Source: Rhodobacter calidifons
GTDB lineage: Bacteria; Pseudomonadota; Alphaproteobacteria; Rhodobacterales; Rhodobacteraceae
Direction of reading: 5' to 3'
Assembly: GCF_011174775.1 (NCBI RefSeq)
Contig: NZ_JAANHS010000001.1
Coordinates: 310,001-374,000 of the forward strand
Length of the DNA: 64,000 nt
Positions 46,434 to 56,080 of the stretch are shown piece after piece. A model generated the notes under the pieces. It searched no databases. It was not told the origin of the DNA and saw nothing but the letters and a program-made list of their open reading frames with translations. Position 1 is the first letter of the stretch; every line of letters begins with the position of its first letter. The position numbers and the translations under genes are program-made.

Positions 46434-47936
46434 ATGACCAAGCCCAACCTCCTGATCTTCATGGTCGATCAGCTGAACGGGACTCTGTTTCCCGACGGCC
46501 CGGCGGACTTTCTGCACACCCCGAACCTGAAGACGCTCGCCACGCGGTCGGCCCGGTTCGCCAACTGCTACACCGCCTCGCCCCTTTGCGCGCCGGCGCG
46601 CGCCAGCTTCATGTCCGGCCAGTTGCCCTCGCGCACCCGCGTTTACGACAACGCCGCCGAGTTCGCCTCCGACATCCCGACCTACGCCCACCACCTGCGC
46701 CGGGCAGGCTATCAGACCACGCTCTCGGGCAAGATGCATTTCGTCGGCCCCGACCAGCTGCATGGCTTCGAACAACGCCTCACCACCGACATCTACCCCG
46801 CCGATTTCGGCTGGACCCCGGACTACCGCAAACCGGGGGAACGGATCGACTGGTGGTATCACAACCTCGGCTCGGTCACGGGTGCCGGCGTGGCCGAGAT
46901 CACCAACCAGTACGAATACGACGACGACGTGGCCTTCCAGGCGGTGCAGAAACTCTACGACCTCTCGCGCGGGGCCGACCCCCGCCCCTGGGCGCTGACC
47001 GTCAGCTTCACCCATCCGCACGACCCCTTCGTCGCCCGCCGCAAGTACTGGGACCTCTACGAAGGCGCCCCCGAATGCGAACCGCCAAAGCCCGTCGACT
47101 ACGACGACATGGACCCCCATTCCCGACGCCTGATGGACGCCTGCGACTGGCGCAACTTCGCCATCACGCCCGACCATATCCGCCGCGCCCGCCGCGGCTA
47201 TTTCGCCAACATCAGCTATATCGACGACAAGATCGGCGAGATCCTTGCGGTCCTGGAAGCCACCCGGCAGGAGGCGCATATCGTCTTCCTGTCGGACCAT
47301 GGCGAGATGCTGGGCGAGAGGGGTCTGTGGTTCAAGATGAACTTCTTCGAGGGCTCGGCCCGCGTGCCGCTGATGATCGCGGCGCCCGACCTGCCCGCGG
47401 GACGCATCGACACGCCGGTCAGCACCATCGACCTAGCGCCGACGCTTGCGGCGCTGGCCGGCATCTCGATGGAAGAGGTCATGCCCTGGACCGAGGGCGT
47501 CAACCTGATCCCCGTCGCGCAAGGCCAGCCCCGCGGACCTGTGGCGATGGAATATGCTGCCGAGGGCAGCATCACCCCCATGGTCGCGCTGCGGGAAGGC
47601 GCGTGGAAATACATCCGCTGCCCCGCCGACCCGGACCTGCTGTTCGATGTGGCCAATGACCCGGGCGAGACGGTGAACCTGGCCGACGATCGCCGCGCCG
47701 CGCCGATTCTGGCCCATTTCCGCGCCCTTGCCGACGCGCGCTGGGATCTTTCCGCCTACGACGCCCAGGTCCGCGAAAGCCAGGCCCGCCGCTGGGTGGT
47801 CTATGAGGCGCTGCGCCAGGGTGGCTATTACCCCTGGGATTACCAGCCGCTGCGCGCGGCCAGCGAACGCTACATGCGCAACCACATGGACCTGAACGTG
47901 CTGGAAGAGCAGAAGCGCTTTCCGCGCGGGGAATGA
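46434..47936 (+). CDS. betC: choline-sulfatase
   Basis: A 500-residue alkaline-phosphatase-fold sulfatase. C52-A-P-A-R56 (SPLCAPARASFMSG) is the CxPxR motif whose Cys becomes formylglycine. NLLIFMVDQLNGT supplies metal Asp residues, and HIVFLSDHGEMLGERGLW the second metal site. The C-terminal YYPWDYQPLRAASERYMRNHMDLN is the choline-sulfatase tail. There is no signal peptide, as expected for the cytoplasmic enzyme. It hydrolyses choline-O-sulfate to choline and sulfate. It lies 89 bp after bhcR and converges with a GMC oxidoreductase. Confidence 0.93.
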   Translation: MTKPNLLIFMVDQLNGTLFPDGPADFLHTPNLKTLATRSARFANCYTASPLCAPARASFMSGQLPSRTRVYDNAAEFASDIPTYAHHLRRAGYQTTLSGKMHFVGPDQLHGFEQRLTTDIYPADFGWTPDYRKPGERIDWWYHNLGSVTGAGVAEITNQYEYDDDVAFQAVQKLYDLSRGADPRPWALTVSFTHPHDPFVARRKYWDLYEGAPECEPPKPVDYDDMDPHSRRLMDACDWRNFAITPDHIRRARRGYFANISYIDDKIGEILAVLEATRQEAHIVFLSDHGEMLGERGLWFKMNFFEGSARVPLMIAAPDLPAGRIDTPVSTIDLAPTLAALAGISMEEVMPWTEGVNLIPVAQGQPRGPVAMEYAAEGSITPMVALREGAWKYIRCPADPDLLFDVANDPGETVNLADDRRAAPILAHFRALADARWDLSAYDAQVRESQARRWVVYEALRQGGYYPWDYQPLRAASERYMRNHMDLNVLEEQKRFPRGE

Positions 47937-47943
47937 CCCCCGT

Positions 47944-47967
47944 GCCGGGCGGGCGGCGCAGCCCGGC
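47944..47967. terminator. hairpin between convergent betC and GMC genes
   Basis: GCCGGGC and GCCCGGC form a 7-bp stem with a 10-nt loop in the 31-bp gap, serving both genes. Confidence 0.5.
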
Positions 47968-49581
47968 TTACCTTGCGTCGCGCAGGACCGCCTCGGCGCC
48001 CATCCAGCCCATCAGGATGGCAGGGGCATTGGTGTTGCCGGAGGTGATGTTCGGAAAGGCCGAGGCGTCGATCACCCGCAGCCCGCCGATGCCGTGCAGC
48101 CTGAGCCCGGGGTCCACAACCGAAGTCGCCAGATCCTGCCCCATCCGGCAGGTGCAGCTTGGGTGGTAGACCGTGCCCGACCGCGCGCGGAAATCGGCGA
48201 TCAGTTCCTCGTCCGTCACCACCTGCGGGCCCGGACGCAGCTCCTCCAGGATCAGCGCCGCCAGGGCGGGCTGCGCGGCGATCCGGCGCAACTGCTTGAC
48301 GCCGGCCAGCATTTCCTCGACGTCGTGGTTCGTCGAAAGGGCGTTGGCGGTGATGACCGGATGGTCCTCGGGTCGTGGCGTCCGCAGCCGGATATGTCCG
48401 CGGCTGGTGGGCCGGCAGTTCGACAGACCGATCGACATGCCCGACCATGGGTCCGGCGTCAGCAGCGGCCTTTCGCCGCTGCGCGGGATCAGGGTGGAGA
48501 AAGCCTGAAAGTACAGCTGCATGTTCGGCCGGTCGAGGTCCGGCCGCGTCCGGAAGAACCCGCCGCCGTGGTTGATCGACTTGGCAAGCGGCCCGCCGCC
48601 GCCAAGGACATATTGCAGTCCGGCACGAAGCTTGCCCCACCAGGGACGCAGCTCGTCGTTGTAGGTGGGGACCTTCATCGACCAGGTGTAGTTCAGGCCC
48701 TGATGGTCGCTGAGATGGTCGCCCACATTGGGATTGTCCAGCACGACCGGAATCCCAAGGTCCTGCAACAGCGCGCCCGGCCCGATGCCCGACAGTTGCA
48801 GCAGCTGCGGCGAGTTGATGGCGCCGCCGGCCAGGATGACTTCGGCCCGGGCGCGCAAGGTCCGCGTCGCGCCCCTCTGGCGGTATTCGACCCCGACCGC
48901 CCGGCCCTGCTCGATCAGCACCCGGGTCACCAGCGCCCGCGTCATCACGCGCAGGTTCGCCCGCTTCATCGCCGGGCGCAGGAAGGCCCGCGCGGTGGAA
49001 TTGCGCCGGGCGCCCTTGATCGTCATCTGGTAGACGCCCGCACCTTCCTGCCGTGCGCCGTTGAAATCCGGGATCTCGGGCAGGCCGGCCTCGGCGCAGG
49101 CGTCAAGATAGCTGCGGACCAGGGGATGCAGGCCCGAGCGGTTGGCCGAGATGAACAAAGGCCCCCCGGTCCCGCGATATTCGTCCGCGCCGGCCTCGTT
49201 GTCCTCAAGCGCGCGATAGGCGGCAAGGCAGGACTCCCATCCCCAGCCCGGGGCCGCGCGCCCCCAGTCCTCGTAGTCCTCTCGCTGACCGCGGATCCAG
49301 ACCATGGCATTTATGCTGGAAGAGCCGCCGAGGATCTTGCCGCGCGGCCAGTGGTCCTGCGCCCCGTTCAGTCCCGGGTCGGGCTCGGTCCGGTACATCC
49401 AGTTCACCGCCGGATCGTAGAACAGCTTGCCATAGCCGAGCGGCAGGTGGACATAGAAGCGCCGGTCGGATCCCCCGGCCTCCAGCAGGGTCACCTTGTG
49501 GCGACCGCTGGCCGTCAGCCGGTCGGCAAGCACACAGCCCGCGCTGCCCGCGCCGACAATGATGTAATCCGTCTCGTCCAT
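47968..49581 (-). CDS. GMC-family FAD oxidoreductase (choline-dehydrogenase-like)
   Basis: A 537-residue flavoprotein. FAD motif YIIVGAGSAGCVLADRL, WPRGKILGGSSSINAMVWIRGQ (GMC signature 1), GAINSPQLLQLSGIGP (signature 2), catalytic His in TVYHPSCTCRMG and C-terminal VIDASAFPNITSGNTNAPAILMGW. True BetA has HPVGTCRMG; here it is HPSCTCRMG, so choline is not certain and another primary alcohol or polyol is possible. The neighbouring betC makes choline oxidation to betaine aldehyde attractive. Start Met 49581. Confidence 0.85.
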   Translation of the reverse strand: MDETDYIIVGAGSAGCVLADRLTASGRHKVTLLEAGGSDRRFYVHLPLGYGKLFYDPAVNWMYRTEPDPGLNGAQDHWPRGKILGGSSSINAMVWIRGQREDYEDWGRAAPGWGWESCLAAYRALEDNEAGADEYRGTGGPLFISANRSGLHPLVRSYLDACAEAGLPEIPDFNGARQEGAGVYQMTIKGARRNSTARAFLRPAMKRANLRVMTRALVTRVLIEQGRAVGVEYRQRGATRTLRARAEVILAGGAINSPQLLQLSGIGPGALLQDLGIPVVLDNPNVGDHLSDHQGLNYTWSMKVPTYNDELRPWWGKLRAGLQYVLGGGGPLAKSINHGGGFFRTRPDLDRPNMQLYFQAFSTLIPRSGERPLLTPDPWSGMSIGLSNCRPTSRGHIRLRTPRPEDHPVITANALSTNHDVEEMLAGVKQLRRIAAQPALAALILEELRPGPQVVTDEELIADFRARSGTVYHPSCTCRMGQDLATSVVDPGLRLHGIGGLRVIDASAFPNITSGNTNAPAILMGWMGAEAVLRDAR

Positions 49582-49743
49582 GTCGCCCCCAGACCGTCGG
49601 GGTGACCCTATCGGCGGCAAAGGCGGCGAACCGTCCGGTTTGCGACACCGTATGTCGCACCTGACATCACTCCTCTTGCGCCTGCGGCTTCTCGTCATGG
49701 GGCCCTGCGAGGAGAAGCCGAAGGCGCAGGACGAGCGGATGCG

Positions 49744-50214
49744 TCAGCCCGAAACCGCGAAGGTCGGGGCATGGTCCACGGGAAAATTCACCGACCGCGC
49801 AATGAAGCAGACCTCGTGAATCCGGTGGTGAATGGCCTCGGCCGCGGCGAGGTCGGTGCCCGGCTGCACCACCACATGCGGCCGCAATGTCACCTTGACA
49901 AAGCGGCCCGCCCCGCCGCGCCCGACCTCGCCGACGCCCAGCGGCACGTCGGAATAGGATGTCACCACAATTCCCGCCTCTGCCGCATAGTGCAGGTACC
50001 ACAGCATGTGGCAGGCTGCGAGCGCCGAAAGCAGCAGGTCCTCCGGGTTCATCTTGCCGGGATCGCCGCCCAGAAGCGGGTCGTTCGAGCAATGGACCGG
50101 CGCCTTGCCCGGCACGGCGATGTCCCAGGTCCGGTCATAGGCGCGGTAATGCGCCGTCCCCTCGCCGCGGTTGCCGGTCCAGAGGATGCGCGTCGTATAG
50201 TCGTGGCTGGGCAT
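49744..50214 (-). CDS. OsmC family peroxiredoxin-like protein
   Basis: A 156-residue protein. GGDPGKMNPEDLLLSALAACHMLWYLHYAAEAGIVVTSY has the OsmC core with a peroxidatic Cys in SALAACHM. The second expected Cys is in HEVCFIARSVNFPV. The subgroup reduces organic hydroperoxides. It ends 33 bp before the uvrB stop region on the same strand side and starts alone; its own promoter is not obvious. Confidence 0.87.
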   Translation of the reverse strand: MPSHDYTTRILWTGNRGEGTAHYRAYDRTWDIAVPGKAPVHCSNDPLLGGDPGKMNPEDLLLSALAACHMLWYLHYAAEAGIVVTSYSDVPLGVGEVGRGGAGRFVKVTLRPHVVVQPGTDLAAAEAIHHRIHEVCFIARSVNFPVDHAPTFAVSG

Positions 50215-50247
50215 GGGCCGGCTCCTCGGTCTTTTCGGCGGGCCGGG

Positions 50248-52431
50248 TCAGCCGCGCCCGCGCGACCGTTTGCCGCCACGCTGCCCGGCACGGCCGGCGG
50301 TGGACCTGCCGGTCCGCTTCACGGCTTCGGTCACGGCTTCCTCGATCACCTCCTGCCGGGCGAACGGGTCGTCGGCGATGGCGAGTTCCACGGCCTCCAG
50401 CCGCCTGATCTCGTCGCGCAGGCGGGCGGCTTCCTCGAATTCCAGGTTTTCGGCCGCCTTGCGCATCTGCGTGCGCAGCGCGTCGAGATGGGCCGCAAGA
50501 TTGGACCCGACCATCGGCTTTTCGACCTGGGTGGTGATCCGCGACTGGTCCGTGTCGCCCTGCCAGAGGCCCGCCAGCACGTCCTCGACATTCTTCTTCA
50601 CGGTTTCGGGGGTGATCCCGTGCTTCAGGTTGTAGGCCATCTGCTTCTCGCGCCGGCGGTTGGTCTCGGCCAGAGCGCGTTCCATCGATCCGGTGATCCG
50701 GTCGGCATACATGATGACCCGACCTTCGCTGTTGCGCGCCGCGCGGCCGATGGTCTGGATCAGGCTGGTTTCAGACCGCAGGAAACCTTCCTTGTCGGCA
50801 TCGAGGATCGCCACCAGGCCACATTCGGGGATGTCGAGCCCTTCGCGCAAGAGGTTGATGCCCACCAGCGCGTCGAAGGCCCCCAGCCGCAGATCGCGCA
50901 GGATTTCAATGCGTTCGATGGTGTCGATGTCCGAATGCATGTAACGCACCCGGATGCCCTGTTCGTGCAGGTAATCGGTCAGATCCTCGGCCATGCGCTT
51001 GGTCAGCACGGTGACGAGGGTGCGCAGACCCTTGGCCGAGACCTTGCGAATCTCGTCCAGAAGGTCGTCCACCTGCATCTCCACCGGGCGGATTTCCACC
51101 TCGGGGTCGAGAAGGCCGGTGGGGCGGATCACCTGTTCGGTGAAGACGCCGCCGGTCTGCTCCAGCTCCCAGGCCGCCGGGGTGGCCGAGACAAAGATGG
51201 ATTGCGGGCGCATCGCGTCCCATTCCTCGAACTTGAGGGGCCGGTTGTCCATGCAGCTGGGCAGGCGGAAGCCGTGTTCGGCCAGGGTGAACTTGCGCCG
51301 GAAGTCCCCGCGATACATGCCGCCGATCTGCGGCACGCTGACATGGCTTTCGTCCGCAAAGACGATGGCATTGTCGGGGATGAATTCGAACAGCGTGGGC
51401 GGCGGTTCGCCCGGCGCGCGGCCGGTCAGGTAGCGGGAATAATTCTCGATCCCGGCGCAACTGCCCGTCGCCTCCAGCATTTCGAGATCGAAGTTGGTGC
51501 GTTGTTCCAGACGTTGGGCTTCGAGGAGTTTTCCTTCCGAGGTAAGTTGTTTCAGACGGTGGAAAAGCTCTTCCCGGATGCCCTTGATCGCCTGTTGCAG
51601 GGTTGGCCGGGGGGTGACGTAGTGGCTGTTCGCATAGATGCGGATCTGCTTGAAACTGTCGGTCTTTGCCCCGGTCAGCGGGTCGAATTCGGTGATCGCC
51701 TCCAGTTCCTCGCCAAAGAAGCTGAACCGCCAGGCGCGGTCTTCCAGGTGGGCGGGCCAGACTTCCAGGCTGTCGCCGCGCACGCGGAAGGCGCCGCGCT
51801 GGAAGGCGGTGTCGAGGCGGCGGTACTGCTGGGCCACCAGATCGGCCATCACCTTGCGCTGGTCGTATAGCTGGCCGACGACCAGATCCTGCGTCATCGC
51901 CGAATAGGTCTCGACCGAGCCGATGCCATAGATGCAGGAGACGGAGGCGACGATGATCACATCGTCGCGTTCCAGAAGCGCCCGGGTGGCCGAGTGGCGC
52001 ATCCGGTCGATCTGTTCGTTGATCTGGGATTCCTTCTCGATATAGGTGTCGGTGCGGGGGACATAGGCTTCGGGCTGGTAGTAGTCGTAGTAGCTGACGA
52101 AGTATTCCACCGCGTTGTCGGGGAAGAAGCCCTTGAATTCGCCGTACAATTGCGCGGCCAGCGTCTTGTTGGGCGCCAGGATGATCGCGGGGCGCTGGGT
52201 TTCCTCGATGATCTTGGCCATGGTGAAGGTCTTGCCGGTGCCGGTCGCGCCAAGCAGCACCTGGTTGCGTTCGCCGGCCAGAACGCCGGCCGTCAACTCG
52301 GCGATCGCGGTCGGCTGGTCGCCCGCAGGCTGAAACGGCGTCGAGAGCACAAAGCGCCGCCCGCCTTCCAGCTTGGGCTTGGTCAGCACCTCCGGGCGTT
52401 CGGTCAGGGCATTGGCGTTGTTGTGCGGCAT
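50248..52431 (-). CDS. uvrB: excinuclease ABC subunit B
   Basis: A 727-residue DNA-damage helicase-like subunit. Walker A GATGTGKT (61-68), the beta-hairpin region [26 protein letters not shown], helicase motifs ([19 protein letters not shown]) and the C-terminal UVR domain ([28 protein letters not shown]) are present. A basic Arg/Gly/Lys tail of about 25 residues extends beyond the UVR domain. It loads onto lesions with UvrA and recruits UvrC. Met 52431 gives the usual length. Confidence 0.98.
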   Translation of the reverse strand: MPHNNANALTERPEVLTKPKLEGGRRFVLSTPFQPAGDQPTAIAELTAGVLAGERNQVLLGATGTGKTFTMAKIIEETQRPAIILAPNKTLAAQLYGEFKGFFPDNAVEYFVSYYDYYQPEAYVPRTDTYIEKESQINEQIDRMRHSATRALLERDDVIIVASVSCIYGIGSVETYSAMTQDLVVGQLYDQRKVMADLVAQQYRRLDTAFQRGAFRVRGDSLEVWPAHLEDRAWRFSFFGEELEAITEFDPLTGAKTDSFKQIRIYANSHYVTPRPTLQQAIKGIREELFHRLKQLTSEGKLLEAQRLEQRTNFDLEMLEATGSCAGIENYSRYLTGRAPGEPPPTLFEFIPDNAIVFADESHVSVPQIGGMYRGDFRRKFTLAEHGFRLPSCMDNRPLKFEEWDAMRPQSIFVSATPAAWELEQTGGVFTEQVIRPTGLLDPEVEIRPVEMQVDDLLDEIRKVSAKGLRTLVTVLTKRMAEDLTDYLHEQGIRVRYMHSDIDTIERIEILRDLRLGAFDALVGINLLREGLDIPECGLVAILDADKEGFLRSETSLIQTIGRAARNSEGRVIMYADRITGSMERALAETNRRREKQMAYNLKHGITPETVKKNVEDVLAGLWQGDTDQSRITTQVEKPMVGSNLAAHLDALRTQMRKAAENLEFEEAARLRDEIRRLEAVELAIADDPFARQEVIEEAVTEAVKRTGRSTAGRAGQRGGKRSRGRG

Positions 52432-52556
52432 CGGGCGGGCTTTCGCGACTCGGGGGCAGGACAGAGTTGATCCGTTTTTGTTCCCGTTCAAGCGCCAATC
52501 CGCAGGCCATGGTTGCCGCGGCGGGGCCAAGCCGGTAATCGGACGCCAAGAGGTGC

Positions 52557-53420
52557 ATGATGGCAGACAAGATCGATACGCGCGCGGTGGGGCTGGATGT
52601 GGGGCTGGCCTTCATCCGCTGGCTGACCGGGGCCGAGAACCTGCATTACGGGCTTTGGACCGGGCTGGAGGTCACCGCGGGCAACCTGCGGGCCGCGCAG
52701 GACAACTATTCCACCAGGCTGTTCGGCTACCTGCCCGAAGGGCGCCTGCGCATCCTCGACATCGGCGGCGGCGCGGGCGAGACGGCGAAAAAGCTTCTGG
52801 CCCTTGGCCATGCGGTCGAGATCGTCGTGCCGTCGGCCTTCCTGGCCGCGCGCTGCCGCGAGACGGCGCGCGGCGCGGTGGTGCACGAGACCACCTTCGA
52901 GGCCTTTGCCGGGACCGGCCCCTTCGACCTGTGCCTCTTTTCGGAAAGCTTCCAGTATATCCCGCTGGCCGAAAGCCTGCCGAAATGCGCCCGGCTTCTG
53001 GCGCCCGGCGGGCAGGTGCTGATTGCCGACTGTTTCCGCACCGAGGCCTACCGCGGCCGCGCCGTGCATGGCCCGCAGCCCGGCGGCGGACACCAGATCG
53101 CGGCGTTCCGCGCCGCGGTGCCGCAGGCGGGCTTTGCCGTGGTCGCCGAAGAGGACATCACCGATGCCGTCGCGCCCTCGATCGATCTGGAACAGCGGCT
53201 GTTCAACGTGCTCGGCCATGGCGTTGTCCGCGTGTCGGACGAACTCCGCGGCAAACGGCCCTGGGCGCATTGGGCCTTGGCGCGCATGATCGGCCTTTTC
53301 CTGTCGGCCAGGCGCCGCGAGAACCTGATGCAGCGGCTGATGGGGACCGCGCGGACCTCTCAGGCGTTCCGGACCTACAACCGCTATCTCATCACCCGGC
53401 TGGCCCGCGCCGGGGCATGA
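52557..53420 (+). CDS. class I SAM-dependent methyltransferase
   Basis: A 287-residue protein. [16 protein letters not shown] is motif I, EIVVPSAF replaces the usual acidic end of strand 2 (weak ribose contact), and [13 protein letters not shown] and [13 protein letters not shown] are motifs II and III. The helical cap after residue 200 is basic. Similar proteins methylate small molecules or quinones; the substrate is unknown. It begins MM, so 52560 is an equally likely start. It is divergent from uvrB. Confidence 0.78.
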   Translation: MMADKIDTRAVGLDVGLAFIRWLTGAENLHYGLWTGLEVTAGNLRAAQDNYSTRLFGYLPEGRLRILDIGGGAGETAKKLLALGHAVEIVVPSAFLAARCRETARGAVVHETTFEAFAGTGPFDLCLFSESFQYIPLAESLPKCARLLAPGGQVLIADCFRTEAYRGRAVHGPQPGGGHQIAAFRAAVPQAGFAVVAEEDITDAVAPSIDLEQRLFNVLGHGVVRVSDELRGKRPWAHWALARMIGLFLSARRRENLMQRLMGTARTSQAFRTYNRYLITRLARAGA

Positions 53421-53645
53421 CAAGGGCAGACGAACTTCTGCCGCACAGCGCACAACTTGGGGTTGCTTTCGGCGCCTGTCTCGGCCAAGGTATCGGGGCA
53501 AGCAGCAACTGAAACTGCCGGCGGCCTCGGACCCCACCCCACCCGCACTCACCGATGCCGGCCGGCAGTCCTTTCCCGAACAGCTCGCCCTTGCGCTTTC
53601 CGCAAAGCTTCGGAATAACACGGGACACGTCGGAAGGAGCCTGCC

Positions 53646-53957
53646 ATGCGCGCCCGCATCTATCAGCCCGCCAAGACCGCGATGCAGTCGGGAACCGCCA
53701 AGACCCATCTCTGGGTGCTGGAATTCGCCCCCGCCTCCACGCGCGAGATCGACCCGCTGATGGGCTGGACCTCCTCGGCCGACACCCAGAGCCAGGTGCG
53801 CCTGCGCTTCGAGACCCGCGCGGCGGCCGAGGCCTATGCGGCCGAAAAGGGCATCGAATATGACGTGATCGAGCCCAAGCCGCGCAAGCCGGTGATCCGG
53901 CCGCGCGGCTATGGCGAGAACTTCGCCACCGACCGCAAGGGCGCCTGGACGCATTGA
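53646..53957 (+). CDS. NADH dehydrogenase accessory subunit (NDUFS4-like)
   Basis: A 103-residue protein. [63 protein letters not shown] and the basic C-terminus [18 protein letters not shown] follow the ETC complex I conserved region seen in mitochondrial NDUFS4 and alphaproteobacteria. It is an accessory subunit near the NADH-oxidising module. It abuts the GNAT gene with no spacer. Confidence 0.93.
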   Translation: MRARIYQPAKTAMQSGTAKTHLWVLEFAPASTREIDPLMGWTSSADTQSQVRLRFETRAAAEAYAAEKGIEYDVIEPKPRKPVIRPRGYGENFATDRKGAWTH

Positions 53958-54422
53958 ATGGCGGTTTCGATTGCCGAGGAACATCCGCTGACCCCGGATC
54001 TGGCGTTGCTGTTCCAGCGGCACACGGCCGACATGCACGCCGACACGCCGCCCGAATCGATCCACATGATGGACAGGGCCGCCCTTGCCGCGCCGGGCAT
54101 CCGTTTCTTCGTGCTGCGCGAGGACGGGGTGCCGCTGGCCATGGGTGCGTTCAAGCGGATCGACGCGACCCATGCCGAGATCAAGTCGATGCATGTCCTT
54201 GCCGAAGCGCGCGGCCGCGGATTGTCGAAGGCGATGCTGGATCACCTTCTGGCTGCGGCAGCGGCGGACGGCTTTTCGCGGCTCAGCCTCGAGACCGGGG
54301 TACAGCCGACCTTCACCGCCGCGCGGGCGCTTTACGCGCGTGCCGGGTTCACCGAATGCCCGCCGTTCGAGGGATATGGCCCCGACCCGAATTCGGTTTT
54401 CATGACAAAGATGCTTGCCTGA
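53958..54422 (+). CDS. GNAT family N-acetyltransferase
   Basis: A 154-residue protein. AEIKSMHVLAEARGRGLSKAMLDHLL is the acetyl-CoA pyrophosphate loop (RGxGxA-like: RGRGLSKA), followed by LSLETGVQPTFTAARALYARAGF, the acceptor-side helix. No specific substrate is evident. It starts on the base after the NDUFS4-like stop and probably uses coupled translation. It ends 31 bp before tRNA-Arg. Confidence 0.87.
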   Translation: MAVSIAEEHPLTPDLALLFQRHTADMHADTPPESIHMMDRAALAAPGIRFFVLREDGVPLAMGAFKRIDATHAEIKSMHVLAEARGRGLSKAMLDHLLAAAAADGFSRLSLETGVQPTFTAARALYARAGFTECPPFEGYGPDPNSVFMTKMLA

Positions 54423-54453
54423 CCCTTGCGCTTGGCCCAAAAGGGCGTCGCGC

Positions 54454-54530
54454 GGGCTCGTAGCTCAACTGGATAGAGCAAGGACCTTCTAAGTCCGAGG
54501 TTGAGGGTTCAAGTCCTTCCGGGCCCGCCA
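54454..54530 (+). tRNA. tRNA-Arg (anticodon TCT)
   Basis: A 77-nt cloverleaf with encoded CCA. Acceptor GGGCTCG pairs CGGGCCC, D arm GCTC/GAGC, anticodon loop CTTCTAA, T arm GAGGG/CCTTC with TTCAAGT loop, and discriminator G. The first base pair of the anticodon stem is an A-G mismatch (54481 with 54496); otherwise it is canonical. It decodes AGA, a rare codon in this GC-rich genome. Confidence 0.96.
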
Positions 54531-54546
54531 TTTTCCGCAACAGAAA

Positions 54547-54579
54547 GCCGTCCTCGTGGCATCGAGCCACTCGGACGGC
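54547..54579. terminator. hairpin between tRNA-Arg and enolase-superfamily gene
   Basis: GCCGTCC pairs GGACGGC and TGGC pairs GCCA inside, with a 3-nt mismatched step and 5-nt loop. It lies between the tRNA and the convergent enolase-superfamily gene. Probable bidirectional terminator. Confidence 0.5.
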
Positions 54580-54596
54580 GTTGCCACGGTAGGTGG

Positions 54597-55835
54597 TCAG
54601 GTCTTGGTGCCCGGTGCGCCGCCCTCGAAGCGGTTGCCGTTGCGATAGTCGCAGGGGGCCTCCTGCATCTGAAGGTGCAGGCCGGTGCCGGTGAAGGGAT
54701 GGGCGCGGGCGACGTCCTCGTCGAAGTCGATGCCAAGACCGGGGGCTTCGGGAGGCAGGATGTAGCCGTCCTCCCACTTGATCGAGTTCCGGATCAGCTT
54801 CTGGTGGAAGGCGCCGCCGGTTTCGATCGTCTCGGCGATCAGCAGGTTGGGGATCGAGGCGGCGAAATGGACGTTGGCGGCCCATTCGACGGGCCCGGCG
54901 TAGAGGTGCGGGGCCATCTCGGCGTTGAAGACCTCGGCCATGGCTGCGATCTTCTTTGCCTCCCAGATCCCCCCGACACGGCCAAGAGCGGGTTGCAGGA
55001 TCTTGACGCCCCCGGCGCGCAAAAGGGTGCCGAATTCGGCCTTGGTGGTCAGGCGTTCGCCGGTGGCGAGGGGGACGCGGACGGATTTCGCGACTTCGGC
55101 GAATTCCAGAAGGTTGTCGGGCGGGATCGGTTCTTCGTACCAGAGCGGGTTCCAGGGTTCGAGCTCGCGTCCCATGCGGATCGCACCGGGGGTGGTGAAC
55201 TGGCCGTGGGTGCCGAAGAGAAGGTCGACACGGTCGCCGACGGCATCACGGATCGCCTTGCAGAAGGCGACGGAGCGGGTGATGTCGGACAGGGCCGGTT
55301 CATGGCCACCCCGGATGGTATAGGGGCCGGCGGGATCGAATTTGACGGCGGTGAACCCCTGGTTCATGAAGCGCACCGCCGCCTCGGCGGCGGCGTCGGG
55401 GCTCACCCAGAACTCGGGCGACTCCCTGCCGGGTTCAGGGTAGAGGTAGGTGTAGCTGCGGATGCGGTCGTTCATGCGGCCACCCAGAAGGGCGTAGACC
55501 GGGCGGTTCCGCGCCTTGCCGAGGATGTCCCAGCAGGCGATCTCGAGCCCCGAGAAGGCCCCCATGACCGTGGGGTCGGGGCGCTGGGTGAAGCCCGAGG
55601 AGTAGGCACGGCGGAACATCAGTTCGATATTCTCGGGGCTTTCGCCCTGCATGTGGCGTTCGAAGACATCCTCGATCACCGCCCGCATCGCCTTGGGGCC
55701 AACGGTCGAGGCGTAGCATTCGCCGTAGCCCGTGATGCCGTCGTCCGTGGTCAGTTTCGGGAAGATCCAGTAGCGGCCGCCCCAGCCCGGAAATGGCGGG
55801 GCGACGACAAAGATCTCCAGGTCCTTGAGCTTCAT
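54597..55835 (-). CDS. mandelate racemase/muconate lactonizing enzyme family protein
   Basis: A 412-residue enolase-superfamily enzyme. N-terminal cap EIFVVAPPFPGWGGRYWIFPKLTTDDGITGYGE; barrel motifs AVKFDPAGP (K165), EEPIPPDN (E234/E235), ATGER (E260) and APHLYAGPV. The third-strand region reads LLFGTHGQFT where many members have an Asp metal ligand; here G208 occupies the aligned place. Family members dehydrate or racemise sugar acids; the substrate is not known. It is monocistronic with repeat A at its 5' side. Confidence 0.85.
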   Translation of the reverse strand: MKLKDLEIFVVAPPFPGWGGRYWIFPKLTTDDGITGYGECYASTVGPKAMRAVIEDVFERHMQGESPENIELMFRRAYSSGFTQRPDPTVMGAFSGLEIACWDILGKARNRPVYALLGGRMNDRIRSYTYLYPEPGRESPEFWVSPDAAAEAAVRFMNQGFTAVKFDPAGPYTIRGGHEPALSDITRSVAFCKAIRDAVGDRVDLLFGTHGQFTTPGAIRMGRELEPWNPLWYEEPIPPDNLLEFAEVAKSVRVPLATGERLTTKAEFGTLLRAGGVKILQPALGRVGGIWEAKKIAAMAEVFNAEMAPHLYAGPVEWAANVHFAASIPNLLIAETIETGGAFHQKLIRNSIKWEDGYILPPEAPGLGIDFDEDVARAHPFTGTGLHLQMQEAPCDYRNGNRFEGGAPGTKT

Positions 55836-55863
55836 GCGCCGATCTCCCTGGCTGCCGGTGCAG

Positions 55864-55905
55864 CGGGGGTTTCACACCCCCGCACCCCCGTGGAGTATTT
55901 CTGCA
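55864..55905. repeat. dispersed repeat A, copy 4 (inverted, diverged)
   Basis: CGGGGGTTTCACACCCCCG followed by CCCCCGTGGAGTATTTCTGCAT. The hairpin core is kept and the flank diverged. It is located just upstream of the enolase-superfamily start. Confidence 0.7.
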
Positions 55906-56080
55906 TGGGCAAGCTAGACCGGAAGCCCCGGGGCCAACCCTTCATCCGCGACAGGGCGTGACGCAGACAGGACAGTGGCCGGGCTGGCGGAGCCAGGGGG
56001 GTGAAGACCCCGCAGATGTTCGAAATAATCAAGTCGATCATGTCGTCAGAAAGCAGCATCCAGGGAAATGAACGGTTATC

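Noticed and set aside
52432-52556. LexA box upstream of uvrB
   Set aside because: GTTCCCGTTC is present near 52480-52490 but the two GTTC half-sites are 2 bp apart, not the 7 bp of the alphaproteobacterial GTTC-N7-GTTC box.
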